From Phragmites australis (taxonomy: Eukaryota > Streptophyta > Magnoliopsida > Poales > Poaceae): DNA of 64,000 nt. Positions 22,218-33,400 of the stretch are shown here, piece after piece. The notes under the pieces are model-generated. The model saw only the letters and a list, made by a program, of their open reading frames with translations, had not been told where the DNA came from and searched no databases. Both the position numbers and the translations under genes were made by a program. The DNA is taken from assembly GCF_958298935.1 (NCBI RefSeq), contig NC_084943.1, forward strand, positions 11,649,001-11,713,000, given 5' to 3'. Within the stretch, counting starts at the first letter, position 1, and every line of letters begins with the position of its first letter.

Positions 22218-24902
22218 TCAGCCCACCTTTCCAGTATCTTCAACTGTCATAGTCGTTGGTTTCGACGAGGGGTCATCCCTCGCCTTGGCCTGAATGAAAA
22301 ATGTTTGATTACACATAATTTATTTATAATCTTCGACCATATAATAGAATAGGTAACTCAGCGTACCCTTTGTCGGTTCAATTCGGCTTCTCGAAGAGTG
22401 AGCTCACGGCCGTGCTTACACCAATAGTTGGTGGTGAATGATCGAGCGGTGCTCTTCGACGCCTTCGTAATGGCTGAGGTCGACAGATCCGTCGGGTACT
22501 GGAAGGAGGGCCTCTAGAGAGCAGTATGATGGTCACAACCCATCATCTCGACAGATTGTACGAGACTTCGGGCGGCAACCATTGCGTAGAAGTCACCGTA
22601 AAGTTGCGCGGCAGGAAGGAGGCTTCCACTGGTTTGGTTGATCCAACTTATAAGTCCCCCCAACCCGACAAGTTCTATTGATGGGGGAGTCGCCGAGGCG
22701 CCAATACCTTCAAAGGTATGCCTAATGGCTTCGCACGCGGCGACTACCTTCGGCTCGAGCTCCCAAATAACATTAAGGGCATCATCGGTAAAAGCCTTCA
22801 CCTCGCTTAATTCAGATTGCAGCCGCTGCGCTTTATCCTTCTCTGATGCGCAAAGTGCCTGCAAGTCGCACACTTGCGCCTCAGAGGACTGTAAGTTCTG
22901 GCGAAGGCAACATACTTCGCTATCGGCAATCTGCTTCTCCGAGCGAAGGGTGCTAAGCTCTTTTTCAAGCTGTTCTAGTTGCAATTCAGCATCCTTCGCT
23001 CAGCACGACAGCTCGCGCTTTTGGCCTTCAGCTTTCTCTGCCAGTTTTTGCAGCATGTCAATCTGCGCGTGTGCGCTCCGGGCCTAGGCTTCAGATTTCT
23101 CAGCCTGCTTGCGCTGAGCCCACGATAGAAGCAAAGCCTGCAGCGTCGAACACAAGTCAGCAAAATACCAAGTATAATAATGTAAGAAAATAAACAATAT
23201 ACCTTCGCAATAACCACATCAGAGGCATTGAGCAGCTCGTTGGTGGACTTTTGGGCGAGGGGAATTTCGAGTTCGGGGAGGACAAAGGTACCAAAAATCT
23301 TCTTCGCATCACCAACCTCCCCGGTACTTGCTCAAAACAGGCAGGCCGCAATGCCTCAGGCGCAATGGCCTTCGCGTCAAATAGCCCGCCTAGGCCCATC
23401 AAACCCTTCCCTCCGCGGGGGGGGTGCACTCAGCGTCGACTCTTCGGTCTCAGAATATGAGCTCGAAGGTGAAGAGGGCGAGGAGTACGCCACCACTTCA
23501 ACGTTGTCGGTACCCTCGGCTTCGGGCTCCTCCTGAGTGGCGGCCTCGGGTATCGTCCCCGCCTCTGTCAACTCCTCGTCATCTCTAAGTATCAATGTTG
23601 GAAGATCAACACGAGATCAAAACAATGATTTTGGCGCCTGGCCCTCCTGCATGCCTTCGGAACTCTCCCGCCGGGCCATATCGTGTGAGGCAGCGGAACC
23701 CTCTGGAGATATTTCTGCATGAAAAACCTCAGGTGCGGCTTCGCGTGGCCTCTTCCGGAGGGCAACAGCTTTCTTAGTCTGGCCTCCCTTCCGCGATCGC
23801 TCGGAGTGCTTCCTCTTAGTTGAAGGGCCAGCGGCAGCCTCTTCGCCCGCGTCTGGTACTGGGGAACCTCCCGCGCCACTGTGCAGCACGGCGGCAATCT
23901 TCGGCCGTTCAGAATAGGATAGGCCTCGATACTCGAAGACTCTATTCAGTCTTCGGATAAGGCCCTGGTCGGCACAGAGCTGCACTTCGCCTGGTGTGAA
24001 CTTGCTGACCAACATTATAGCCTTGGCCTCTACTTCAGCCACTGACAAATCTGGAAAATATCATAACCGTTAAGCAAGGACATGCAAATTGTGTGAGCAG
24101 CTACGGATAAGGGAGTACCTGCGAAGCTGTGTATAGTAGGGTAGGGCCGGTAGAGCCCCTCAGGTCCTTTGTCCCCGAACTCCGGAATAGCCCAACCACA
24201 ACTCAAGGACCAAACTCCAGCAGCTATGAACTCTTCTACCAAGTCGCGAGTCGAAAGATATTTCGCGCACCTGGCGAAGGCCTCGAGGGCCGTTTGCTGC
24301 AATGACTTCAGTCGCACATCTGGCGCGTGGTTTCCCCTTACTTCTTTGCATCTTGACACAAGATATTCTTCGGTGTCCACTTTGTGGTAGAACCACCACT
24401 GGGTCCAGTCGCTAGGCCACTTGTTCTTGTACACCACGACGGGCGTAGAAAGCCCAGCGCGATATGCGAAGTTCAAGCACCCATAGTGATCCTCGCTCTG
24501 CACTCCGCGGGCAAAGACTGGCTTCGGTTGGTGGTGCAGTCGGTGCGCGGCGGCGAAGGCCCTTGCAGACGCCTTCACACCCTCCAAGCGAGCTGCCCAG
24601 GCGAAGAGACTAATTCTCACTATGGCGTTGGGGGTCAGTTGATGCAAATAGACTTCGAACAGTTTCAATACTTTAATCACCATCTCGTCGCAAGGAAGGC
24701 GAAGACCAGCTCATAAATAGTGGACAAACACAACAGCCTCATCATCAGCCGGCTCCGGTATCTCCTGTTGGCCGGGAAGCCAGACTTTCGAAACATCGCT
24801 GATTAAAACTTCTCTCACAAGGCCGCCCAAAACTTCGCCGTCCACTTTGGATTGCCCGATCCAGTAAGTCTTCGGTCGAGAGGATCGAAGCTTCGGTGCC
24901 AT
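22218..24902 (-). pseudogene. Four-exon antisense gene with the plant 'putative gypsy-type transposon' domain
   Basis: It starts at ATG 24902 (MAPKLRSS). Exon 1 (24902-24119) carries AGLRLPCDE and LFEVYLHQLTPNAIVRISLF, the PF04195-type signature, then DWTQWWFYHKVDTEEYLVSR and IPEFGDKGPEGLYRPYPTIH. Three short introns with GT...AG ends fit the reading: 24118-24051 (68 bp, phase 1), 23202-23138 (65 bp, phase 0) and 22366-22290 (77 bp, phase 0). Exon 2 has SVAEVEAKAIMLVSKFTPGE and a Ser/Glu-rich acidic stretch. Exon 3 is a coiled coil rich in Leu, Glu and Gln. Exon 4 ends VEDTGKVG with TGA at 22220-22218. Damage includes stops at 24711, 23617, about 23085, about 23000 and 22514, an eight-G run (23417-23424) where the frame shifts, and another shift near 23320. 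Its function is unknown. Confidence 0.8.
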
Positions 24903-25325
24903 CTAGTCCAAGGAGTGCCTTCAACAGCAGGTCGCGCGGAGAGATGAGAACCGGGGGCTTCTTCTAGAATGCTCGAAAAACTTTATTCGATTTCGTACGA
25001 GAGCGACAGCTTTAGCATAGGCGCGGTGAAAATTTTTGACAGAAGCCTGATATTTATAGGGCGAGAAGGTGGCGGTTACAATTGCCCGCATCAAAAATTG
25101 AACCGGCACCGAAAACCATGCTTAGGCATACATCAAGAACATTAAATGCATGCAGTTATAGATTGTTCGGTAGCTACCAATGAGCAGTTTGTCCAAAAAA
25201 AACTGATATACAACAACAAAACTCAATGGCATGCATTGAATCCAGTATACTTCGACAGGCCGAAGGGGACGGCGTTGAGATATCTCAAAGGCTACAGGCT
25301 CGGTCTATCGATGATAAACCTTGCC
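24903..25325 (+). promoter_or_regulatory. Region between the antisense gene start and the 3' LTR; likely holds the antisense promoter
   Basis: No plus-strand gene is seen. On the minus strand a TATA-like ctataaatatc lies at about 25057-25047, some 150 bp upstream of the antisense ATG, and is a plausible core promoter. This is inferred from position and sequence only. Confidence 0.35.
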
Positions 25326-25334
25326 AGTAGGGGG
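25326..25334 (+). other. Polypurine tract of the nested Tat element
   Basis: AGTAGGGGG lies four bases before the TG of the 3' LTR, in the usual place for priming plus-strand DNA synthesis. Confidence 0.7.
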
Positions 25335-25338
25335 CTAC

Positions 25339-25966
25339 TGTTGGGGATCATCTCCCACCACCCTTGCCTCGAAGGGAACCGCGAAGTCTACTGGAGATGT
25401 TGCGTGATAGCCATTGTGCTTTTGTTACAGGGAGTTCATCTGTCAGCGACGAAGATCGTGGAGCAACGTTGGTCGAAGGGTGTAGGCGTGCTCGCATCTT
25501 CGAGGTCCCGTACCAGCGAAGATGAAAGCTCACGACCTTCGACTGACGGGCGAAGCCTGGGTTCGCATTCTGCATCGTTCGGAGCAGGCGAAGACGCGAG
25601 CTGACCTTCGCCGGGGGGCGAAGGCTATCCGACGTGCGTCCAGGCAAAGGAGGCTTCGGCACCCTTCGGAGGGATGAAACACCTCGGCACAGTGGGCCCT
25701 ACTACGGTCGCTTTGGGTACTGCCGTAATTATGCGATCATGCTCATTTGTACCATAATGCCCCCGGATATTCTGGGAATGTAGCAGGTTAGGGGGTAAGA
25801 TGTGTAAACGGCACCTGTGGTCCCCAGGTACGGGCTATAAATAGAGCCATAATGTAACCGGAAGGGGTATCAAAAAATGTTTCCACCTGCAGTACGTGTC
25901 ACTCCGAGGGACCTACGATATCTCCGTATCCGAAGGTTCACCATGTCTGGGAACTCGATCCCAACA
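25339..25966 (+). mobile_element. 3' LTR of the nested Tat element, 628 bp
   Basis: It begins TGTTGGGGATC and ends GATCCCAACA, so the termini are inverted copies. It has a TATA box ctataaatagag (about 25834) and is rich in cttcg/cgaag words, like the internal region. Outer LARD LTR sequence resumes immediately afterwards at tcagc. Confidence 0.93.
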
Positions 25967-28831
25967 TCAGCGTATCCCTTCTTTAATCCAAGAAGGTACT
26001 TGCATAGCATGCCAAGTCAGCGCCCCATCATTCTCCTTAGCCTAGTCAGCGAAGTCTAGTCTGCCTTACACTTCTTGAATCTTGCATAAGGACGTTGTCA
26101 AGCCTGACACAGTGATTGTGCGATAAACTCTTTTCCTATAGAAAGATAACTCCAGTAAACTAGTCTTTCTTTTCAGTCTAATCCATCTCCCAAAAGCTCA
26201 TTCTCCTTTCATCTTAACTCCGATTTAGGCGATTCTTGCGTCTAAATATTTCTAAAATCATCCATATCCAACCATAGTATTTTTTTAAAGTGTTTTGATG
26301 ATGTTTGGTATGTTGTTCTTAGTGTTTTCCTTTGTATTGTTTGTCGGTAGTTCTCACGATTAGTCGATAACGTTTAGGAGCAGTTCGAGGACTTCAAGAC
26401 CAAGATTTCGACAACACTGAGCAGCATTGGGTAAAAGGCAAGTGTCCTTGATCATCTTGAACATATGTTTTTAAATGTTTTATTTTACAAAATTGCATGT
26501 AATGTCTTTCAATATGATGGGTAATCACCTATGTTAGGGTTTTCCCTAGATTTTCCCTTATCATCCCTTGGAACGTAGATGGTTTATGGTTAGGTGTCTT
26601 TGTGGAGTAGATTGCTTAGCCATGCTATTGGGATACTAGGAAGTGTCATAATCTTGACTAATGAACATATGCAACAATGGTGGTTAATGTGTTAATGGTC
26701 TAGCAACATGGAACCTTAGGCCTTGAGCAAAGTGGTTTTGATGGTTGTCATGGTTATGATGTTGGTTTAGTTTTTGCTCAAGTAACCTAAGTAAGGACCT
26801 GTATATGGAGCGACAACCCAAGAAATATCGTACCAACCACGAGACCTGGTATGGGATAGGCCTGGCCTATTAATTAGTGGATTCCAGTTTTTGTGCGTGC
26901 CAAATAGAAGAGTGGATGTGTGGGGACGGCAAAGGCCAGAACCATTTGGTTAGTGGCATGAGATGTGTAGTGGAAGGGAAGGGTGGAAACTTTCTGGAGC
27001 TACAAGGCGCAAAAGGGGGCTTCTGGGTGGTGTGAGTGACACTTTGACGTCGGTGAAACCTAGCGGGCATGCACATACTGGATGAAACTTTGTAACGGCT
27101 TTGAAGTGACTTTTCGGGCGACATACCACTAGCGTGTGTTAAGTGTCTAGCTAACACGGCAATATGGAAATCATGACTTATGGGAAAAGCTAGACAACCT
27201 CTGTAGAGTGTAAAAACTGTTATAATAGCCGTGCTCACGGTTATGAGAGACTTGGATCCTCACATGAGTAGATGGTTGTGGTTATGATTAGTGAGTTGTG
27301 ATTATGGGTTGTGGTTATGGTTCTGGTACATGGAGTACTGGATGGTTGTGGTTATGGTTCTGGTACATGGAGTACTGGATGGTTGTGGTTTTGGTTCTAG
27401 TACAGGGAGTACCAAGATTTCGACAACACTGAGCAGCATTGGGTAAAAGGCAAGTGTCCTTGATCATCTTGAACATATGTTTTTAAATGTTTTATTTTAC
27501 AAAATTGCATGTAATGTCTTTCAATATGATGGGTAATCACCTATGTTAGGGTTTTCCCTAGATTTTCCCTTATCATCCCTTGGAACGTAGATGGTTTATG
27601 GTTAGGTGTCTTTGTGGAGTAGATTGCTTAGCCATGCTATTGGGATACTAGGAAGTGTCATAATCTTGACTAATGAACATATGCAACAATGGTGGTTAAT
27701 GTGTTAATGGTCTAGCAACATGGAACCTTAGGCCTTGAGCAAAGTGGTTTTGATGGTTATCATGGTTATGATGTTGGTTTAGTGTTTGCTCAACTAACCA
27801 ATGTAAGGACCGGTTCGTGAAGCGACAACCCAAGAAGTAACGTGGCTGATATGGGTAAGGTGTGGCATACTAATTAGAGTCTATCTAGTGTGTGTTGTGC
27901 CAGCACAAAAGGGGGCTTCTGGGTAAGAGTTTAGCTTGCGTAAAGCCTGGCAGTGAAACCTAGTGGGAAGACACATACTGGTTTGGTCTTTAGTTAGTGG
28001 AAAATGTCATTTAGGGATTCTTGGTGGCACACCACTAGCGTGTGTTATGTGTTTCGCGAACACGGCAATATGGAATTCACTGACTCGTGGGGAAAGCTGA
28101 ATAACCTCTGCAGAGTGTAAAACGGTTATAACAGCCATGCTCACGGATATGAGAGACTTGGATCCTCACATGATTAGTGGGTTGTGGTTATGAGTTTGGT
28201 TGTTGTTATGGTTCTGGTATAGGGAGTACTAGATGGTTGTGGTTATGGTTCTGATACAGGGAGTACTAGATGGTTGTGGTTTTGGTTATAGTACAGGGAG
28301 TATTAGACGGTTATGGTATGCAAAGTGGGCCTTGTATGCTGGGTGTTGGACTGTATGGGTTACATTCACTTAATAATTGCTTAATGCTTTTGAGTCCAAA
28401 TATGTTTTCATTACGCGCATTTACGCAAATATACCATGTGATAGCCTATTCTTGATATAAGCCTGCATATCATTATGTTTCCCACACTTGCTGAGCGCGT
28501 TATGTGCTCACACTTGTTATTTTCCCTACACCATGCGATATGTGTGCTGCTGCTCAATGAGTGAAGATGTTGAAGACTATAGAGACGAGGTTGTGACGTT
28601 CTAGGCGCGTGTCTCCCGGTCAGTTGACTACGGTGTTGTTGGGCACCAGTACTTCTGTTCCTCTGCAGATATCTTTATAGAAGATAATATATGTCAATTA
28701 TTGTAAGAGTTTAACGTTATTTAATAAAAGTATTGCTTTTGTTACTTCACCTTTGACGTCCTTATGTGTGTTGAATATCCTGGGCACATATAAGCCGCAT
28801 CTGATTTTGGCCGTTAAAACTGGGTGTGACA
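25967..28831 (+). mobile_element. 5' LTR of the LARD-like element, right segment
   Basis: It resumes homology with the 3' LTR at its position 32664 (tcagcgtatcccttctttaatcc) and runs to the terminal GGGTGTGACA at 28831. It carries a 1,012-bp internal duplication (separate entry) that the 3' LTR does not have. Confidence 0.88.
26399..28420 (+). repeat. 1,012-bp tandem duplication within the 5' LTR, with a mosaic first copy
   Basis: accaagatttcgacaacactgagcagc begins at 26399 and again at 27411. The first about 390 bp of each copy are nearly identical. The rest of copy 1 (about 26800-27300) differs strongly from copy 2 and from the 3' LTR, and instead resembles the LTR at 59400-59800 (for example cctggtatgggataggcctggcc and ggcttt(g)aagtgac). 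The junction falls after the repeated ggttctagtacagggagt. Confidence 0.85.
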
Positions 28832-28835
28832 TAGG

Positions 28836-28850
28836 TGGTATCAGAGCCAT
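28836..28850 (+). other. Primer-binding site complementary to initiator Met-tRNA
   Basis: TGGTATCAGAGCCAT starts four bases after the 5' LTR terminus. TGGTATCAGAGC is the standard plant initiator-Met PBS. Confidence 0.92.
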
Positions 28851-30434
28851 ACTGACTGTAGGACGCAAGCCTAGATAGAATGATCGTGCCATAAGATCGT
28901 ATTTTAAAAGCCTAGTTTGAAAAACCTATCCTCGTGTTTTTCTGACCTCTCTATTTCTCTCTCTACTTACCTACTCCAATCTATTGGGAAAAATAAATTT
29001 CCAATGCTTCCCTTTCAAAAATTTAAGTTGTTGAATCATCCCAATTACTCTGTTCGAGGAGGATGCACTTGAAGATCTATCTTGGTGCTCCTACCTTGCG
29101 TGAAGATTTATATGATAAAGATGAAGATCCATCACGACAAGGAAAATTCATTTACCACAACACTAAAGACATGAAGATCTACCTTCGCGCCTCTACTAGT
29201 TTTAGTTCTTCGAGTTATAGGAGGATTTTCCCTAATCTTCGGAAGCGTTAGAGCGCTGTTAGTAGTGTGTGCTTGTGTTGTGTGCCTTGTGTGATTTGGT
29301 TTTTCTATTTGAGTGCTGGAGTGCATTGTGGGATGCTTTAGCATCTGGCAACAACGGCATTCCTTATATATCTCTATAGTTAATAATATAGCTGGGTTTT
29401 CTCCTTCTAGTCCCTTCTTTTCTTGCCAAACCTTCTGCCTCAATCCCGATCAGATGGTGAGTACAAAAAAAGATCAGCTTGGTAAAGGTACCAACAATAA
29501 TAACAACAACATCCAGTAGATGCCACAAGGAACAATTTTTGGAGACACAGACTCAGATCCTTCAAGGCATGACTCAGAATATAGAAAGTCTACTACAGAT
29601 CGTTGAAGCTTTGGGTGTAGAAGACGAGCGTGGAAAGCAAGTCAACATCAAGAAGAGGAAGAAATCTTTTGAAGACCATCAAGCAAACAACAGTTCTTGG
29701 TTACGTTCCACTCCTGAACAAGCACTTTGTTCTGTTAACCAGGAAGTTTCACAGGTCGAGAGAAAATTTCCAGAGTACCCCTACAAGGAAGGTGTGTTTT
29801 TGCTATGAAGAAGAAAGACGCTATGCCAATCGATGTCCCCTGACGATAAGATGGTGTGTGTCCACTCTAGAGAACCTACACGCTAGGTCAAAAGATGTCC
29901 CATGAAGCACCCCGTATGGAACTGGATCAACCCCAAATCCCATATGAAGATCTCAGTTCAACATTCAGACCATCACAACTTTCAAGTTGTAACTCAAGAT
30001 AGCCAAGATCGACGAGGTCCCATCAAGATCACAGAAGCTCAGTAGGCACACAAAAAAAGAGTGATATTCCATGTCAAAGGCTACATGTCTATCTACTTCT
30101 CAAGAACTGGAAATGTAAGTCAGTGAAGTCCACTGCTTTTTAAGGGGGGTAGACTTTCTAGACAATCTCTTAGTTCTGGAACCTAAGACAGATATTGGAA
30201 ACGGCTAGTCAGCAAAGGTAATGAGGTAATAAAATGTGCTAAAGGAAGGACAGTACCCAGAAGATGCACTCCGACCACAGAAGTGACAGCTGAGAACAAG
30301 TACTCTTTCCTCGGAATTAGGGTATGGCTTACTAAATCATCAAGGATAAGAAGGTCCGCCAAAGTCAATCAATAGATGAGATGATCCCTTATCTCATTTT
30401 CGATCTGCCCGAATCTCAAGGGTGAGATTTCTTT
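28851..30434 (+). pseudogene. Internal region of the LARD-like element with gag remnants
   Basis: No pol is present. A gag-like N-terminal region reads EQFLETQTQILQGMTQNIES (about 29535-29600), the pattern of chromovirus gag. After a gap, KVCFCYEEERRYANRCPL (about 29795-29845) is a decayed CCHC zinc knuckle in which the second Cys and the His positions are shifted or lost. Upstream, a Lys/Asp-rich segment containing MHLKIYLGAPTLREDLYDK is followed by a partial internal copy, MKIYLRAST (about 29063-29251). The remainder to the polypurine tract shows no domain. Confidence 0.65.
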
Positions 30435-30446
30435 AAGGGGGGTAGA
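30435..30446 (+). other. Polypurine tract of the LARD-like element
   Basis: AAGGGGGGTAGA lies two bases before the TG that opens the 3' LTR at 30449. Confidence 0.9.
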
Positions 30447-30448
30447 TT

Positions 30449-33400
30449 TGTAACACCTTGAATTTCAGATTTCTCAAATTTTTAAATTTTTCAAAGATTA
30501 TTGAATAGCTTCACTAGTAGTATAGGTTTAAAACCTATTTTTTTAATCAATCAATCAATATAGGTTATTATTTTGTGTGCATTGCATGCTGAGTTTTGCT
30601 AGAAGCCAGGTAAATGCATTACAATTCTTTTTCTTTTTCTTTCTCTTTGGTATTTTGAGTGAAAAAAGATTTTGAAAAGGTTTTTACAAAACTTAGTAGT
30701 TAATAAGTTAAGGATCTTAATGGTTGGAATTCAAAATCTTTGAATTCATCATCTATTCAATCCTTGATCATACCTGATCCTTTTCTAGTTCAATTCAAAT
30801 ATTATCCAAATCCTTGTTTAAAGTCAATCTTTCCTCTTTCTCAAATTCTATCCAAATCCAAATTCAAATTCCTTATCTACTCCGATTCTTGTTCAACATC
30901 AATTTTTCGTTTCTCTTAAATTCACTCCGAGCTCAATTCAAATTCAAACCCTATTCAAATTTCTCTGCAAAAGTTTCTTTTCTAAACCCTAGATATAATA
31001 AAGTGTCTTTCGGCTCAATCTTGCTCAAGTCCAAACCCTTAGCCAAGTCTTCTAGATGCCCCAACAAAGGATCCACGAAATCTGCAAATTTTTGCGGAGT
31101 CCTGGACAGCCTCATCTTCTCATGAAGTTTCAGAGTTCAAAACGGACTCAAATGCAAACCTTGAAAATACCAAATTATAGGTCTCGTCGAGAGCTTCGAT
31201 TTAAACCTATGGAAGTCCTATTTTGGATAATGGAGCTAGGAGTTATGTCCCCAAAATCAGTGCTGCGCAGATAAGTCTGAGTTCAAACAGTTTATCTTGT
31301 GGTGCATATTTGGAAATCAAGATGATGTTTTCCGACATTCCAATGACTACCAAAGTTGTAGATCTTTTCGAGTACTAGAATTTAGAATCAAGAAACGTCC
31401 AATTTGTAGTACGGAAGATGGAGATATCATCCTCAAAATATAGAGCTGCGAAAAAGGAAACCGTAACTGTTTCGAACTCGAATCCGATTCGTGTTTGGTT
31501 TGGACTCCACCTCAACCAGTCACCCCTAGCCCTATAAATATGAGTTGCACACCCTCTCCTACCTCTATTCCATGCCCCCAAACCCTAGAAGTCGTTGATG
31601 CCTTGTCCATGCGTCGCTGGAGCGCCGCCGTTTGCCGGAGCCGCCGCCACCGCCACCTGTGATGCGCTACGTCGTCTTCTCCGTGAATCCTCCTTCCACG
31701 ACCATCAAAGCAAGGTGAGGACCCCTTCTTCTCCTCCCTTACTACTGTTTTAGCATATACTAAGTTCCTAGCCAAGCCCTAGCCCTAGCAAAAGCCCGAT
31801 CTACGCCGCCACGGTCCTCGCCGTCGCGGACAGCCGTGGGACAACCACGCTGGAGCCGATTGGCATCGATGTTCCCGACCGACAAAAGGTCAAATCACCA
31901 AGCCCTTTCACCGGTGCTTGTCCCATGATGTCCGTCACACCCTCATCAACCAGGTCGGCCAGGGCCAGTAGAGCAGCCAAACCATCGCAATCAAGGTCGA
32001 CATACCTGCTGTCTGGTTTCTGGACGCGTTCTACGCATGCACCGGATTGGCATTCGCGTTCCCTGTTAATCCGAAAGCCGTATAGATGCACGAACTGCAT
32101 CACGGTATGAACCATCCAGTCTTCTACGTGACCCTAGGACCCCATCCCCGTTTGTGCAGCGACACGACCAGGACGCTATTGCCAACCACAGCACGTCGCA
32201 GCCATCACCCATCTCATCTCCGTTGATTGTTCTTCCTCTCAGTGGATGATCTACTCAAAAATATGCCATAGTATTGTGTTCCTAGGATATATGAACATAT
32301 TTGTTCAAACAGTTTCATAAATTTCATAACCAATCTCTAGAAACACGAGCGTTTTCGTTCCTGCATCTATTCGTGGTCACCACCAAACCTAGTAGTAGTC
32401 ATTGCTGTTTTGCCGCTACCTCGGATGACCCTTTCCAAAACCAACCATACCGTTGAGTTAGTCTTTCCGCGTTCTACACCATGCTTCCCTTGTTTCACTG
32501 AAACACCACTGAAGTCGAAATCGATGTTTGTGGCCACGTGCCCGATTGCCATCTCTGACGAAACCCGAATCACCACCACTACATAGAGTCACCAGTAGTA
32601 TCCTTAACCTAGAAGCGCAACCTTTGGCCTTTTTGATCCTTCATAGGTGGTCAATACTAGATCTCAGCATATCCCTTCTTTAATCCAAAAAGGTACTTGC
32701 ATAGCATGCCAAGTCAGCGCTTTATCATTCTCCTTAGCCTAGTCAGCGAAGTCTAGTCTGTCTTACACTTCTTGAATCTTGCATAACGATATTGTCAAGC
32801 CTGACACAGTGATTGTGCAATAAACTCTTTTCCTATAGGAAGATAACTCCAGTAAACTAGTCTTTCTTTTCAGTCTAATCCATCTCCCGAAAGCTCATTC
32901 TCTTTTCATCTTAACTCCGATTTAGGCAATTCTTGCGTCTAAATATTTCTAAAATCATCCATATCCAACCATAGTATTTTTTAAAAGTGTTTTGATGATG
33001 TTTGGTATGTTGTTCTTAGTGTTTTCCTTTGTGTTGTTTGTTGGTAGTTCTTGCGATTAGTCGATAACGTTTAGGAGCAGTTCGAGGAACTTCAATACCA
33101 AGATTTCGGCAACACTGAGCAGCATTGGGTAAAAGGCAAGTGTCTTTGATCATCTTGAACCTATGTTTTTAAATGTTTTATTTTATAAAATTGCATGCAA
33201 TGTCTGTCAATATGATGGGTAGTCACCTATGTTAGGGTTTTCCCTATATTTTCTCTTATCATCCCTTGGAACCTAGATGGTTTATGGTTAGGTGTCTTTG
33301 TGGAGTAGATTGTTTAGCCATGCTGTTAGGATACTGGGAAGTGTCATAATCTTGACTAATGAACATATGCAACAATGGTGGTTAATGTGTTAATGGTCTA

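Larger units (their letters stand above)
14380..25966 (+). mobile_element. Nested Tat-lineage Ty3/gypsy retrotransposon, 11.6 kb
   Basis: The order is: truncated 5' LTR, PBS-like site, gag, aspartic protease, RT, RNase H, archaeal-type RNase H and integrase, then a 107-bp tandem array, an antisense gene block, a purine tract and an intact 628-bp 3' LTR. The extra archaeal-type RNase H, the 3' tandem array and the antisense ORF are all known for the Tat/Ogre branch. Coding regions have few stops, so this insertion is younger than elements A and B. On the right, LARD LTR sequence resumes at tcagc (25967). The left junction lost both the first about 374 bp of this LTR and about 420 bp of host LTR. 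Confidence 0.9.

Noticed and set aside
31801..32115. Minus frame of 104 codons in the 3' LTR, also present at 14015-14236 and in the solo LTR (52016-52324)
   Set aside because: It recurs because the LTR recurs. The copies differ by frameshifts and stops, no domain is seen, and it runs against LTR transcription in each copy.
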